Virus record (IMG/VR): IMGVR_UViG_3300046455_000203
Coordinates: 1-41,505 of that record
Strand: one strand, 5' to 3'
DNA: 41,505 nucleotides
Source of the DNA: a virus
The notes under the pieces were generated by a model that saw nothing but the letters and a program-made list of their open reading frames with translations, searched no databases and was not told the DNA's origin. Position numbers and translations under genes: made by a program. This document shows, piece after piece, positions 17,184-24,158 of this stretch. Each line of letters starts with the position of its first letter. Within the stretch, counting starts at the first letter, position 1.

Positions 17184-17641
17184 TAGCCTTGCCTCCAAGG
17201 TACTAGTCCCGATATTTCGTACACTACTTTAGCCGCACATGCTTGGCTAAATTTCTGTCGATCAGATAAGCCATAAATGCTTGCAACTCCTGTAATTCCG
17301 CAACGCTCAATGAGAGTGTCTCGGTAGGAGGACTTAGGCGAAAGCCAAAGTGAAATGTATTCTTGCCAGTATCCATAACAACAGAATGTTCTGACGTCAT
17401 TTCGACAGTTAGATTCCCTCCAGCCAAGGCTATTGAAAACTTCTGGCAATCCGACATATCTTCTGTACCAATCCATTTCATCGCAACCAGTTAGACGTTC
17501 AGGATTAAACTCCACTGGTGGCGGTGGTAAAGGAGTTTCCTGATATGCGTTCCCTATCCTTACTGCTGTGGTCAAATGAGTATTCTCTACAGGAGTGGAG
17601 AAATTCACTAATAATGCGACCGCAGCGAGCTTAAATATCAA
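17183..17641 (-). CDS. Secreted lysozyme/lytic transglycosylase-like protein
   Basis: 152 residues. It starts at TTG 17641 inside the upstream stop (TTGA). Residues 1-16 are hydrophobic (MIFKLAAVALLVNFST), a signal peptide or anchor, followed by a Pro-rich linker. The domain from about residue 50 has SLT/goose-lysozyme features: LGWRESNC with a candidate catalytic Glu, CCYGYWQEY, and AAKVVYEISGLVPW at the end. It would cut peptidoglycan outside the membrane. It lies in the early operon, far from the amidase-holin cassette, so it may act in late lysis, envelope remodelling or superinfection control; the last is inference. Confidence 0.7.
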   Translation of the reverse strand: MIFKLAAVALLVNFSTPVENTHLTTAVRIGNAYQETPLPPPPVEFNPERLTGCDEMDWYRRYVGLPEVFNSLGWRESNCRNDVRTFCCYGYWQEYISLWLSPKSSYRDTLIERCGITGVASIYGLSDRQKFSQACAAKVVYEISGLVPWRQG

Positions 17642-17904
17642 GGGCGATTCGCTTTCAATCGTTCTAGCTCATCGTCTTTTTTCTCGATACCTTCTTCGAT
17701 TTGATCTTTCCTTCTTAGACAGAATTGAAGTACTTCTCGTTGAGTAACTCCAGCCAAAGGAGAAATTGGCTCCACTTCATGGATACGATTATGCAGCTTA
17801 CGGAATTCCTCCATAAGCTCCTTATCTCGTTGGATATCTCGCATTACTTCACCTATTTTATCATCCCAATAGGTGCGTTCTTGTGAAAGTGATCGTTCCA
17901 TCAT
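17638..17904 (-). CDS. Hypothetical coiled-coil protein
   Basis: 88 residues from the ATG at 17904, fixed by ATGA overlap. Almost entirely helical and charged, with heptad-like runs (TYWDDKIGEVMRDIQRDKEL, then EEGIEKKDDELERLKANRP). No family is recognised. It links a zinc-finger gene to the secreted lysozyme-like gene by stop/start overlaps on both sides. Confidence 0.65.
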   Translation of the reverse strand: MMERSLSQERTYWDDKIGEVMRDIQRDKELMEEFRKLHNRIHEVEPISPLAGVTQREVLQFCLRRKDQIEEGIEKKDDELERLKANRP

Positions 17905-18212
17905 TTGGTATCCCCATTCTGTAGCAAATATTGAACTCTCCATTGTGAACGAGTCCAACCGTCAGTATCTTTGTAAAATTCAGGGTATTTGTACGAACCC
18001 TTTTCGATGTTTCCGTATCTATCCACGATTTGTGTACGGATAGTACCACATTGCGAACAACGCATTGTAAGATACCATCCACCACCTTTAGGGTTTTTAT
18101 CTGCTTCAATTTCAACCCAATCGTGGTTAAATGGAGGTCTACAATCCCTGTAGGAAGCAGGAGTAAGTCGACCTTTCTTTACTTTGTTGACAGATTTTCT
18201 ATCGCCTCTCAT
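17901..18212 (-). CDS. Small zinc-ribbon-like protein
   Basis: 103 residues, starting with ATGA overlap at 18212. A basic N terminus (KSVNKVKKGRL) precedes PPFNHDWVEIEADKN and YLTMRCSQCGTIRTQ, a His plus CxxC layout typical of small metal-binding domains that read nucleic acid. The remainder is aromatic-rich (YKYPEFYKDTDGWTRSQWRVQY). No specific family is recognised. Confidence 0.65.
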   Translation of the reverse strand: MRGDRKSVNKVKKGRLTPASYRDCRPPFNHDWVEIEADKNPKGGGWYLTMRCSQCGTIRTQIVDRYGNIEKGSYKYPEFYKDTDGWTRSQWRVQYLLQNGDTK

Positions 18213-18535
18213 TTGGCAATCCTCAACATTGCTGCCCGAAGTTCGGCTATTTCCTCAAACCTCTCATAGAAGATATCAGGATCGGGAAATAGAATTCGTG
18301 TTGCCTTTTCCACTCGTGTAAAGACATCATCCGCTGAAAACTTAAGCGCCTTAGAAACTTTGATAGGCTTGATAGCCTCCAAATTTTCTGAACGCCTAGC
18401 TTGCATAGTTGCCAATCTCTTGGCAACTCTCGCAGCATTTTGCTCTGGTGTGAGATGTGCTGCGGATTTATGTGCGGTAACACCTTGCATCTTTTCGTGA
18501 GTGTATTTGCAACCTGGGTGGTCGCATTTGTACAT
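18209..18535 (-). CDS. C2H2 zinc-finger protein
   Basis: 108 residues. The first 27 form one C2H2 finger: C4 and C9 (YKCDHPGCKYTH) with two His about 12 and 17 residues later (VTAHKSAAH). A basic helical region follows (ARVAKRLATMQARRSENLEAI) and then a C-terminal helical domain. It probably binds DNA. It ends with an ATGA overlap and its ATG follows the upstream TAA directly. Confidence 0.72.
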   Translation of the reverse strand: MYKCDHPGCKYTHEKMQGVTAHKSAAHLTPEQNAARVAKRLATMQARRSENLEAIKPIKVSKALKFSADDVFTRVEKATRILFPDPDIFYERFEEIAELRAAMLRIAK

Positions 18536-19204
18536 TTATCTCATCCATTTCTCGTAGTAGACTCTAACTTGATCTACTGACAATTGATTGGTTAGAACTG
18601 CTTGCATTGCAGTCAATGACTTCATAACTGCAAAAAACAAATATCCGTGTTGTTGCTTAACCTCCTCTACATTTCTATGACTTGCGTTGATTAAGATTGA
18701 ATACAGCTGCTTATCCGTCACCCAATCAGGTGAGGAATCAATCTGTGGCATATATGCAGTTAATGGAGAAATGACTACGTATTGCTCCATCTTTGCGAAG
18801 TGTTCATTGATACGCCCCAATCGGCCTACATTCCTTAGAAATGGAGATGAGATTGGGGTATAAGGTTCCTTGATATCATCCTCTGGAAAACCATTGACCA
18901 ATTTATCAATGTCCGCATCAAGGATTTTGCCTACAGGGTATCTAGCTTTCAATTGAGCTAGCCTATTATCTGCAATCTTTACAGCAGCATTCCATGTAGG
19001 ACCATCGACTCTTTGAAAGGTAGTTAAGGTATTCTTAACCCAATCATTGTGTTCAGGTGATCCTGGCTTAAAGGGTGAATCACTTGGCTTCAATTCCACA
19101 TCCCATCTTTGCATAAACGGCTGATAGTATTCTTTGAGAATTTCATCTATCCTCTTTAGACTTAGTGTCTTTGGAGGATCAGCCATACTTTTCCAGTAAC
19201 TCAT
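18536..19204 (-). CDS. Hypothetical 222-residue early protein
   Basis: 222 residues, helical, soluble, with no signal peptide or metal site. The middle has a conserved-looking GRLGRINEHFAKMEQYVVISPLTAY and the end an amphipathic helix (FAVMKSLTAMQAVLTNQL). The start overlaps the upstream stop as TAATG. No family is recognised. Confidence 0.7.
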   Translation of the reverse strand: MSYWKSMADPPKTLSLKRIDEILKEYYQPFMQRWDVELKPSDSPFKPGSPEHNDWVKNTLTTFQRVDGPTWNAAVKIADNRLAQLKARYPVGKILDADIDKLVNGFPEDDIKEPYTPISSPFLRNVGRLGRINEHFAKMEQYVVISPLTAYMPQIDSSPDWVTDKQLYSILINASHRNVEEVKQQHGYLFFAVMKSLTAMQAVLTNQLSVDQVRVYYEKWMR

Positions 19205-19353
19205 TAAGTCTCCAGATAAACAAAAGCTGCTTCATCTTCACCTTCTGGATAGTAAGTACATCCTAGTACAATACAATCCTCTGCAAATACTTCAAGATCA
19301 CCGTGATCCTTTTGTTGTTCTAGTAGGTCTTTGACTAGCTCGCTGATTCGCAT
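19204..19353 (-). CDS. Hypothetical 49-residue acidic protein
   Basis: The ATG at 19353 follows a very strong GGAGGT 8 bases upstream. It encodes 49 residues (MRISELVKDLLEQQKDHGDL ... ending GEDEAAFVYLET), a helix then two short strands. Its TAA overlaps the next ATG as TAATG. No family is recognised, but start signal and coupling make it convincing. Confidence 0.75.
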   Translation of the reverse strand: MRISELVKDLLEQQKDHGDLEVFAEDCIVLGCTYYPEGEDEAAFVYLET

Positions 19354-19465
19354 CGTGCATTACCTCCAATATGTAAACGGTGATTGTTAGAACAGCTACT
19401 CCAATTACGAATGCAATAAGGTATGGCAAGCCAAAGAACCTTAGCATTTCCCATATCTGTCTCAC
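19298..19465 (-). CDS. Small single-TM membrane protein
   Basis: A 55-residue frame from GTG 19465, directly preceded in frame by a stop codon. Residues 8-34 are a clear membrane helix (LRFFGLPYLIAFVIGVAVLT) and the C-terminal 20 are basic (NQRASQRPTRTTKGSR). The last 56 bases overlap the 49-residue gene, whose Shine-Dalgarno it contains. It could be a small membrane effector, or partner of the secreted lysozyme-like protein; function unknown. Confidence 0.55.
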   Translation of the reverse strand: MRQIWEMLRFFGLPYLIAFVIGVAVLTITVYILEVMHDANQRASQRPTRTTKGSR

Positions 19466-19590
19466 TCAAATCTCGATTCTGTTAACAGGTTATCCACAAG
19501 CTGTGTTTTCGTGTGCTGATAACCTCAGCGTATGGCGCCCTATGCCCACCGACTACGTTGGGTAAGCTCTCAGGACCATACGCAGGGCAA
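19466..19590. other. Intergenic region with DnaA box and inverted repeats
   Basis: A gap of 125 bases in an otherwise packed operon. It holds a perfect DnaA box TTATCCACA (19490-19498), an inverted repeat AGGTTATC/GATAACCT (19487-19494 and 19518-19525), and a second one GCGTATGG/CCATACGC (19528-19535 and 19576-19583) enclosing further pairable segments. It could be a replication origin or a structured RNA processed from the early transcript. A single DnaA box is weak evidence on its own. Confidence 0.4.
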
Positions 19591-19974
19591 TCATGGCAAT
19601 ACAGAGGCACCTTCCGAAAGGCTTATTGTCCGACCTTCAATTACTTCTAAAGAAAGCAAGTGTTTATTGTATCTTTGCTCTGCATTTTGCAGGTATACAA
19701 TTGCACGAGCTAATACATGAATGTCATCTCTTAACTGTCCAAGACCAGTATTGCATCTAACGCAAAGTAGACCACGGACGAAATCTGTCGCGTGGTCATG
19801 ATCTATGCATGGAGTTTTCTTGAATGGTTGTTCACAAATACCACAAACCCAGAGTTGGTTTGTAAGGATAGTATCTACTGTATCCCTATCAATATCAAAT
19901 CGCTTGAGAGTAGCATCTGGAATCTTAAAGAACTTGCGATTCTCTAAGAGTTGATAAAGCTCAACAGAATCCAT
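19591..19974 (-). CDS. Recombination endonuclease VII-like HNH nuclease
   Basis: 127 residues. VCGICEQPF (C44, C47), CIDHDHATDFVRGLLCVRCN (D58-H61, C71, C74, N75) and the following LGQLRDD match the endonuclease VII family, which binds zinc through the Cys and cuts branched DNA through the His-Asn site. With the RuvC-like protein at 9538 this gives the phage two junction-cutting enzymes, or this one may be a free-standing HNH enzyme. AAAGGA lies 4 bases before the ATG. Confidence 0.82.
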   Translation of the reverse strand: MDSVELYQLLENRKFFKIPDATLKRFDIDRDTVDTILTNQLWVCGICEQPFKKTPCIDHDHATDFVRGLLCVRCNTGLGQLRDDIHVLARAIVYLQNAEQRYNKHLLSLEVIEGRTISLSEGASVLP

Positions 19975-20007
19975 TTGTTCCTTTAACTCCTAAGAGTTTA
20001 TGTTACT

Positions 20008-20024
20008 ATCCTACGTAGTAGGAT
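20008..20024. promoter_or_regulatory. Palindrome at a gene end, operator- or hairpin-like
   Basis: ATCCTAC-GTA-GTAGGAT, 7-bp arms around 3 bases, spanning the stop of the 57-residue gene. Its core resembles the repeated palindrome of the early leader (CTACC-TAGTA-GGTAG at 28334-28348), so the same factor may bind both. Alternatively it is a short hairpin in the mRNA. Confidence 0.4.
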
Positions 20025-20184
20025 GTACTTTGATGACTGTGATCTTTACAGAGTCACCGACTTTGAAAATGTCAGTATCTGACATTTGGAAATGCATCAA
20101 AGTAGAATGTCCCCATTCGTCTTTGTTGACGGTATCTTCAAGGGAAAGAACATTGCCTTCGATAGCTACGACTTTATAATCCAT
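20011..20184 (-). CDS. Hypothetical 57-residue beta-rich protein
   Basis: 57 residues from ATG 20184 (MDYKVVAIEGNVLSLEDTV), a pattern of strands like a small OB or SH3-like barrel (DIFKVGDSVKITVIKVHP at the end). There is no Shine-Dalgarno; the start codon lies 2 bases after the 3' end of the tRNA-like element at 20187-20254, so translation may depend on RNA processing there. No family is recognised. Confidence 0.65.
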   Translation of the reverse strand: MDYKVVAIEGNVLSLEDTVNKDEWGHSTLMHFQMSDTDIFKVGDSVKITVIKVHPTT

Positions 20185-20186
20185 GT

Positions 20187-20254
20187 GAAGCAAAGAGGAC
20201 TTGAACCTCTAATCCAATCGGGAGCTTGGAGTTTACCAGTTAGCTTATTGCTTC
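20187..20254 (-). tRNA. tRNA-like element, non-canonical anticodon arm
   Basis: 68 nt. Acceptor GAAGCAA/TTGCTTC is a perfect 7 bp; the T arm is AGAGG-TTCAAGT-CCTCT; the D arm AGCT-AACTGGTA-AACT has A14, G18 and G19 in place with one mismatch. The remainder is too short by 3-4 nt: TCCAA/TTGGA encloses an 8-nt loop (GCTCCCGA) and leaves only 2 nt of variable loop. If the loop is read as CT-CCC-GA the anticodon is CCC. Discriminator A, no encoded CCA. It may be a degenerate tRNA or a processing signal, since the next start codon is 2 bases downstream. Confidence 0.5.
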
Positions 20255-20293
20255 GACCACTTCGATCCCACCGTCCGTCAGATCAAAGAACTT

Positions 20294-20338
20294 TCTAGAG
20301 TAGGGAAGTAAAGGTCCACGAAACTTCCCTACTCTAGA
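20294..20338 (-). terminator. Strong hairpin after the 251-residue gene
   Basis: TCTAGAGTAGGGAAGT (20294-20309) and its exact complement (20323-20338) form a 16-bp stem with a 13-base loop, 12 bases after the stop at 20351. No T-tract follows on the leftward strand. It may act as a terminator of the U-less type proposed for Actinobacteria or protect the 3' end of an abundant mRNA. Confidence 0.65.
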
Positions 20339-20350
20339 CTTTAGAACTAA

Positions 20351-21106
20351 TCACTCCTCGTCAGGATCAGTTCCATCATCATCGCCGTTTTCATCATCTG
20401 CATCTTCTGTTGCAGGAGCATCGGCGGACTTTGTTCCAATGAGATTCCTTCCATCAGGAAGCTCAAAAGTGATTGTATCGCCAGGCTTTGACGTATCAAT
20501 CTTTGCTGCACGCATTGCAGCAGTCAAATCGGCAACCCGATCATAAACCGGAACTGCTTCGATGACTTCCTTGAGGTTTGCATATTCTGCTCCCTCAATC
20601 TCCCAAGTGAAATAAGAAAGCTGTCGAGGACCACGCTTTCCTTTTGGTGCGCCACCACGACGACGAGGAGGTTCCATATCTTCCAAATCCTCATCACCGA
20701 ACAATTCAGCCATTTCACGCAATGACTTAATCATTGCATAGACCTTCTTGCGCTGCTCCATCAAAGGCTCAACTTCTTCCTCTGAAATGAGTGGCTCAAC
20801 CTTTGGTGCTTGCTCAACTTCAGTCTCAATTGACTTGCGAGCTTCCTTACCGAACTTCTTATCAAGTCCGCGAACCAAACCGTAGTAGAAACCGATTCGC
20901 GCACGATCGGTAACATCTTCAGCGGAAAGGTGCTCAACCAATTGAGCGAGGATCTTTCCCCAATTGGGTTCCGTATCCGCAATCAATTGCTTCAAGATTG
21001 AAGTGCGAATTGTTCCTGCACCACCATCACGCGAATCAAGCTTTTCGTCAATGACGTCAAGTGTTTCCTTGAGTTCGTCGTACTTCTCTTTCAGGTCCAT
21101 TGCCAT
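20351..21106 (-). CDS. Abundant-looking acidic-tailed early protein, unknown
   Basis: 251 residues. A helical N-terminal domain (residues 1-150), a basic linker (PPRRRGGAPKGKRGPRQ), a small beta domain (LSYFTWEIEGAEYANLKEV ... ITFELPDGRNLIG) and an acidic end (DDENGDDDGTDPDEE). It starts with AAAGGA upstream, ends at a strong hairpin, and is preceded by a 135-base gap containing a weak TTGACG, so it may be its own highly expressed unit. An acidic tail after a nucleic-acid-binding part recalls SSB-type proteins, but no OB-fold motif is recognised. Confidence 0.7.
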   Translation of the reverse strand: MAMDLKEKYDELKETLDVIDEKLDSRDGGAGTIRTSILKQLIADTEPNWGKILAQLVEHLSAEDVTDRARIGFYYGLVRGLDKKFGKEARKSIETEVEQAPKVEPLISEEEVEPLMEQRKKVYAMIKSLREMAELFGDEDLEDMEPPRRRGGAPKGKRGPRQLSYFTWEIEGAEYANLKEVIEAVPVYDRVADLTAAMRAAKIDTSKPGDTITFELPDGRNLIGTKSADAPATEDADDENGDDDGTDPDEE

Positions 21107-21241
21107 TATTAATTTATCCTTTGTTTGGGTTATGGGTGACTAGATAGTCTCCCGCTCAGGTGATAAGTGTCTCACGGATCGCTAACGGACGTCAAGCGAT
21201 TGTTGCCTGGTAATCTGTTATGCCCCCGGGCCATAACGACT

Positions 21242-21583
21242 TCAGAAGAAATCGTCAATAGACGAGGTACTATGTTTTGTACTCTCACCAATTCCAGTCT
21301 TATTGTCATGTTTCTTATGACAACCTGCACAGCGCCATGCTAACTCGTTGATATCATTATTGGTGACATCTTTTGTCTCATGGTCTGCCTGCAAACTGTA
21401 ATCTAGGACTCGGTTTTCTTCGGGCCATATTTCTTCAAAATGACGAGGCGCGTCCTTTGGTGGGAATTTGCTAGTCTTTCCACAATCAACACATACGAAC
21501 GGAACGTAATTATTGTAAAGCTCCTTCCTGGCCTTTCTGCGTCCCGTAGAGCGCCAATCAACGATTCGTGATTCATCTCTCAC
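21242..21583 (-). CDS. HNH endonuclease
   Basis: 113 residues. CVDCG (C31, C34) and LQADHETKDVTNNDINELAWRC with CAGCHKKHD (D67-H68, N79, C85, C88, H89, H92) form a zinc-stabilised HNH nuclease. The start is GTG 21583, overlapping the upstream stop as GTGA. It could be a homing-type enzyme or a packaging nuclease, but it is remote from the terminase genes, so the first is more likely. Confidence 0.8.
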   Translation of the reverse strand: MRDESRIVDWRSTGRRKARKELYNNYVPFVCVDCGKTSKFPPKDAPRHFEEIWPEENRVLDYSLQADHETKDVTNNDINELAWRCAGCHKKHDNKTGIGESTKHSTSSIDDFF

Positions 21584-21687
21584 TTCTTATCCTTTTTGAA
21601 AATAAGAGCAAGAGCTTGTTGATGTGTAAGACCCTGATTCATTAGTTTCCTAATTTCTCGAGCCGTATTTGACTTCGCCTTTTTCAT
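21580..21687 (-). CDS. 35-residue basic helical peptide
   Basis: From ATG 21687 (ATGA with the upstream gene) to a TGA that overlaps the HNH GTG. It reads KKAKSNTAREIRKLMNQGLT and then HQQALALIFKKDKK, resembling a short helix-turn-helix piece. Stop/start overlap at both ends is good evidence that it is translated. Function unknown. Confidence 0.6.
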   Translation of the reverse strand: MKKAKSNTAREIRKLMNQGLTHQQALALIFKKDKK

Positions 21688-21905
21688 TTGAGTGGCTCCG
21701 CTAATTTGTGTGGATGCTGCGTAACGAAATACGAGTACTCACGATCATATTGTAGATGAGCTTCTCGACAAATCTTTTTTGCTTTCTCCTCTCCATCAAA
21801 TTTGTACTCGAAATTGAGTATCTCTCCATCTTGTCCTGTAGCGAGATAAACGTGATCGTTGTCTCGATCCCACAGTTCAATTACATACGGCTTTTCTTTC
21901 TTCAT
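21684..21905 (-). CDS. Hypothetical 73-residue protein
   Basis: The ATG at 21905 (MKKEKPYVIELWDRDNDHVY) overlaps the upstream stop as ATGA and is preferred to the longer start at 21947. Beta hairpin start and a charged helix (DGEEKAKKICREAHLQYD). No family is recognised. Confidence 0.65.
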   Translation of the reverse strand: MKKEKPYVIELWDRDNDHVYLATGQDGEILNFEYKFDGEEKAKKICREAHLQYDREYSYFVTQHPHKLAEPLK

Positions 21906-22285
21906 GTTGGTATCTCCATTTTGTTTTTGATGTACGTTGGTTTCCATCTAGCTTCAAATATCTTTTTGAATCTAGGGCTGTAGTCTTTAGTAGGCCAAAA
22001 CCCATAAAGATGACACATTTTCGGTGCAGCACAACTTCCTTCGGAGCTATGCCCATGTATAATGGTCGGTGAATTATTGCCAAGCCACGGCTCAGCATCG
22101 GAAACAAAAAACTGCCTAAAGCTCAACACTTCAGATTTAGTCGGAATCTCCAACCCTACAGGCATTAAATATTCCATCCAGAATACATGCCTGTAGGGTT
22201 GAAGGTAATCTTTACGATCTAATTCCTCACGCGCAGAGTCTAGGTCAATCTTAGTTTGTAGTAAGAATTGATTCAAAGAATCCAT
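21902..22285 (-). CDS. Hypothetical 127-residue protein
   Basis: 127 residues, helical first (LNQFLLQTKIDLDSAREELD), then aromatic-rich (VFWMEYLMPVGLEIP, HLYGFWPTKDYSPRFKKIF). No family is recognised. The coding region contains the 15-bp inverted repeat at 22151-22201. Confidence 0.65.
   Translation of the reverse strand: MDSLNQFLLQTKIDLDSAREELDRKDYLQPYRHVFWMEYLMPVGLEIPTKSEVLSFRQFFVSDAEPWLGNNSPTIIHGHSSEGSCAAPKMCHLYGFWPTKDYSPRFKKIFEARWKPTYIKNKMEIPT
22151..22201. repeat. 15-bp inverted repeat inside a coding region
   Basis: CAACCCTACAGGCAT (22151-22165) and its exact complement (22187-22201) with a 21-base loop. Each arm holds one copy of the CCTGTAGG/CCTACAGG octamer that recurs through the genome, here as a facing pair. 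Encodes MPVGLE and LQPYRH in two different codon phases, so protein constraint alone does not explain it. Confidence 0.7.
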
Positions 22286-22301
22286 GATAATGCGACCGAA
22301 A

Positions 22302-24092
22302 TCAGACCTTTCCCTTTAGGTACTGTTTCCAATCATGCCTTACTGCTTCGCTATTGGTAATAGTGTTGAATGAAGCAGTCTTTTCATCATTGAGGATATT
22401 GATGAAGGTATCTACAGAACTCTCATTTTCGAGGAAGTAGAACGCACCTTTATCATTGGTTCCCGGTCGAACAATACGTCGATAGCATTGCTCATTTCGA
22501 GCGGGAGAGTACCACTTATCAAGCATGATACCATATCTCGCTCCACCAGGCCACTTATCTTTATCCTTATGAAGATTCAAGCCCTCGCCTACAGCACTAT
22601 TCATTAGCAGGACTTTCAATTCACCTTGCTGGAACTTCTTTTCAAGTTGACCAGTTTCCCAGGTGTTATCTCCTGTCAATGTTCTAGCTGTATAACCAGC
22701 TTCATGAAGTCGACGCTGCATTTCAATGAGTGGTTCATTGAATGTACTGAATAGCACGACTTGTTCGTGATCTTCAAGTTCATTGATGATATCAAAGGCT
22801 TCATCAATCTTGGAAGATTCAGTAATGTTCAAGGTGTTCTCACCAATTACATTACCCTCCTCATCCTTGATCTTGAATACAATGTTATCAGGCCACACAT
22901 TGATCTGTCGGAGACGAATCAATTGAGCAAGAATAGCTGTTGCAGTCAATGGCTCATCTTCATGTTCATCCAACCAAATGTAGAAGAACTTCAGCATTTG
23001 ATCGTATGCCTCACGTTGTTTTGGCAACATCTTCAATACTGTAGTAATCTTCTGAATGTCAGGCAATTCCATTCCAACTTCTTCGCATGTACGTCGGAAC
23101 ATTTGTCCACGAAGCAATTGAAGCAAAGTAGTTGATGCTCTTGCAGTTCCATCTGTATATGATTTGAATACATTGAACTGCCGAATGAATTGACGAAGAT
23201 TGGGAAACCTTACGGGATCGAAGATATGTAGATAGCTCCACATTTCTTCTGGCCTATTCACCATCGGAGTACCAGTCAAATAGATTGAGAACTTCATGTT
23301 CTGACTCAATCTATTTACTGCTTTCCAAATGTTAGTAGGTCCACCAGGATTTGCCCCACCTTTCAATTTGTGAGCCTCATCAATGATTAGATAATCGAAT
23401 TCAGTTTCGAAAATCTTAGGTGTTGAGGTAACAAATTCATAGTTGCAAACCATGATGTTGAATCCCATGCCCATGAAGTCGAGCAGCATTTCACGCTCTT
23501 TCTTACCAGTCATTACCGCAGAGGTAACAATCTTAGCCTCAGGCCACCATCTCTTAATTTCAGCCGGAGTTGAAAGAGTCAATGAATCCTTTGTTAGCCA
23601 AAGGAATTTCGCATCAGGATTCAATTCCTGTAGGACAATCATTGTGAGGATTGCCTCGAAGGTTTTACCCATCGACATATCATTGGCATTGATTACTCCC
23701 GATCGCTTATCCTTGATTGCTTTCAGAGTAACTGCCAAATCCTCTTTCTGATATTGCCTGCACTTACTCCAGGCTTCATAGCCCTTTAGCATTGTGTCAA
23801 GCTCAATGGAATATTCTTCCATTTCATTAGCTTCAGCTCGTAATCTCTCGAGCCTTTCCTTTTCAGCATCTTCTTTCCTCTGTTCTCTTTCGAGTTCATA
23901 GATTGAAGTGCGAAGCTTTTGAGTTTCGCCAGCAATGACGACTTTCTTTTCTTTCAATGCATTGAGCATCTTGAAAAGCTTTGTTTCTTCGTCTTGAATG
24001 TGGTTTAGTTCATCCAGCTTCTTCTTAATTGCTTCCTGAGCAATTGCCAAAGGAGTTGGCTGACTGAACAGTTCATTAATGTTGAGTTCCAT
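22302..24092 (-). CDS. SNF2-family DNA helicase/translocase with N-terminal coiled coil
   Basis: 596 residues. Residues 15-100 are a charged coiled coil (IYELEREQRKEDAEKERLER). Helicase motifs follow: NDMSMGKT (137-144), IIDEAHK (DEAH 238-241), YLTGTPMVN (TGTP 273-276), then VVLFSTFNEPL, VLLMNSAVGEGLNLH and QCYRRIVRPG in the second RecA domain. SNF2 enzymes move along duplex DNA and displace proteins. In a lytic phage it may clear host proteins, remodel forks or drive recombination. The ATG has GAGGAAG close upstream. Confidence 0.88.
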   Translation of the reverse strand: MELNINELFSQPTPLAIAQEAIKKKLDELNHIQDEETKLFKMLNALKEKKVVIAGETQKLRTSIYELEREQRKEDAEKERLERLRAEANEMEEYSIELDTMLKGYEAWSKCRQYQKEDLAVTLKAIKDKRSGVINANDMSMGKTFEAILTMIVLQELNPDAKFLWLTKDSLTLSTPAEIKRWWPEAKIVTSAVMTGKKEREMLLDFMGMGFNIMVCNYEFVTSTPKIFETEFDYLIIDEAHKLKGGANPGGPTNIWKAVNRLSQNMKFSIYLTGTPMVNRPEEMWSYLHIFDPVRFPNLRQFIRQFNVFKSYTDGTARASTTLLQLLRGQMFRRTCEEVGMELPDIQKITTVLKMLPKQREAYDQMLKFFYIWLDEHEDEPLTATAILAQLIRLRQINVWPDNIVFKIKDEEGNVIGENTLNITESSKIDEAFDIINELEDHEQVVLFSTFNEPLIEMQRRLHEAGYTARTLTGDNTWETGQLEKKFQQGELKVLLMNSAVGEGLNLHKDKDKWPGGARYGIMLDKWYSPARNEQCYRRIVRPGTNDKGAFYFLENESSVDTFINILNDEKTASFNTITNSEAVRHDWKQYLKGKV

Positions 24093-24151
24093 TACTTCCT
24101 CATCTTCCTAATGCAAAATGGAAGGGCAATTGCCCAGAACAGTAGGACCAA
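24092..24151 (-). CDS. Possible 19-residue membrane micropeptide
   Basis: A TTG-started frame with MVLLFWAIALPFCIRKMRK, a hydrophobic helix with a basic end, whose TAA overlaps the SNF2 start as TAATG. It fills the only gap between two genes. No Shine-Dalgarno is visible and the length is within chance, so it is listed with low confidence. Confidence 0.25.
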   Translation of the reverse strand: MVLLFWAIALPFCIRKMRK

Positions 24152-24158
24152 TCCAATG

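Noticed and set aside
17224-17481. 85-codon leftward frame nested in the lysozyme-like gene, with a protein-like C terminus
   Set aside because: No Shine-Dalgarno, lies wholly inside a gene with clear domain motifs, and the flanking stop/start overlaps fit the outer gene.
19528-19583. 8-bp stem GCGTATGG/CCATACGC considered as a third tRNA
   Set aside because: No T-loop motif (TTC) precedes the 3' arm and the length is only 56 bases.
21217-21237. GTTATG/CATAAC hairpin with CCCGGG centre as terminator or promoter element
   Set aside because: Only 6 bp with a poor loop, and no good promoter could be built from the surrounding 135 bases.
22761-23135. 124-codon rightward frame opposite the SNF2 gene, and similar long + frames across the early arm
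   Set aside because: Antisense shadows of well-supported leftward genes, without start signals or plausible composition.
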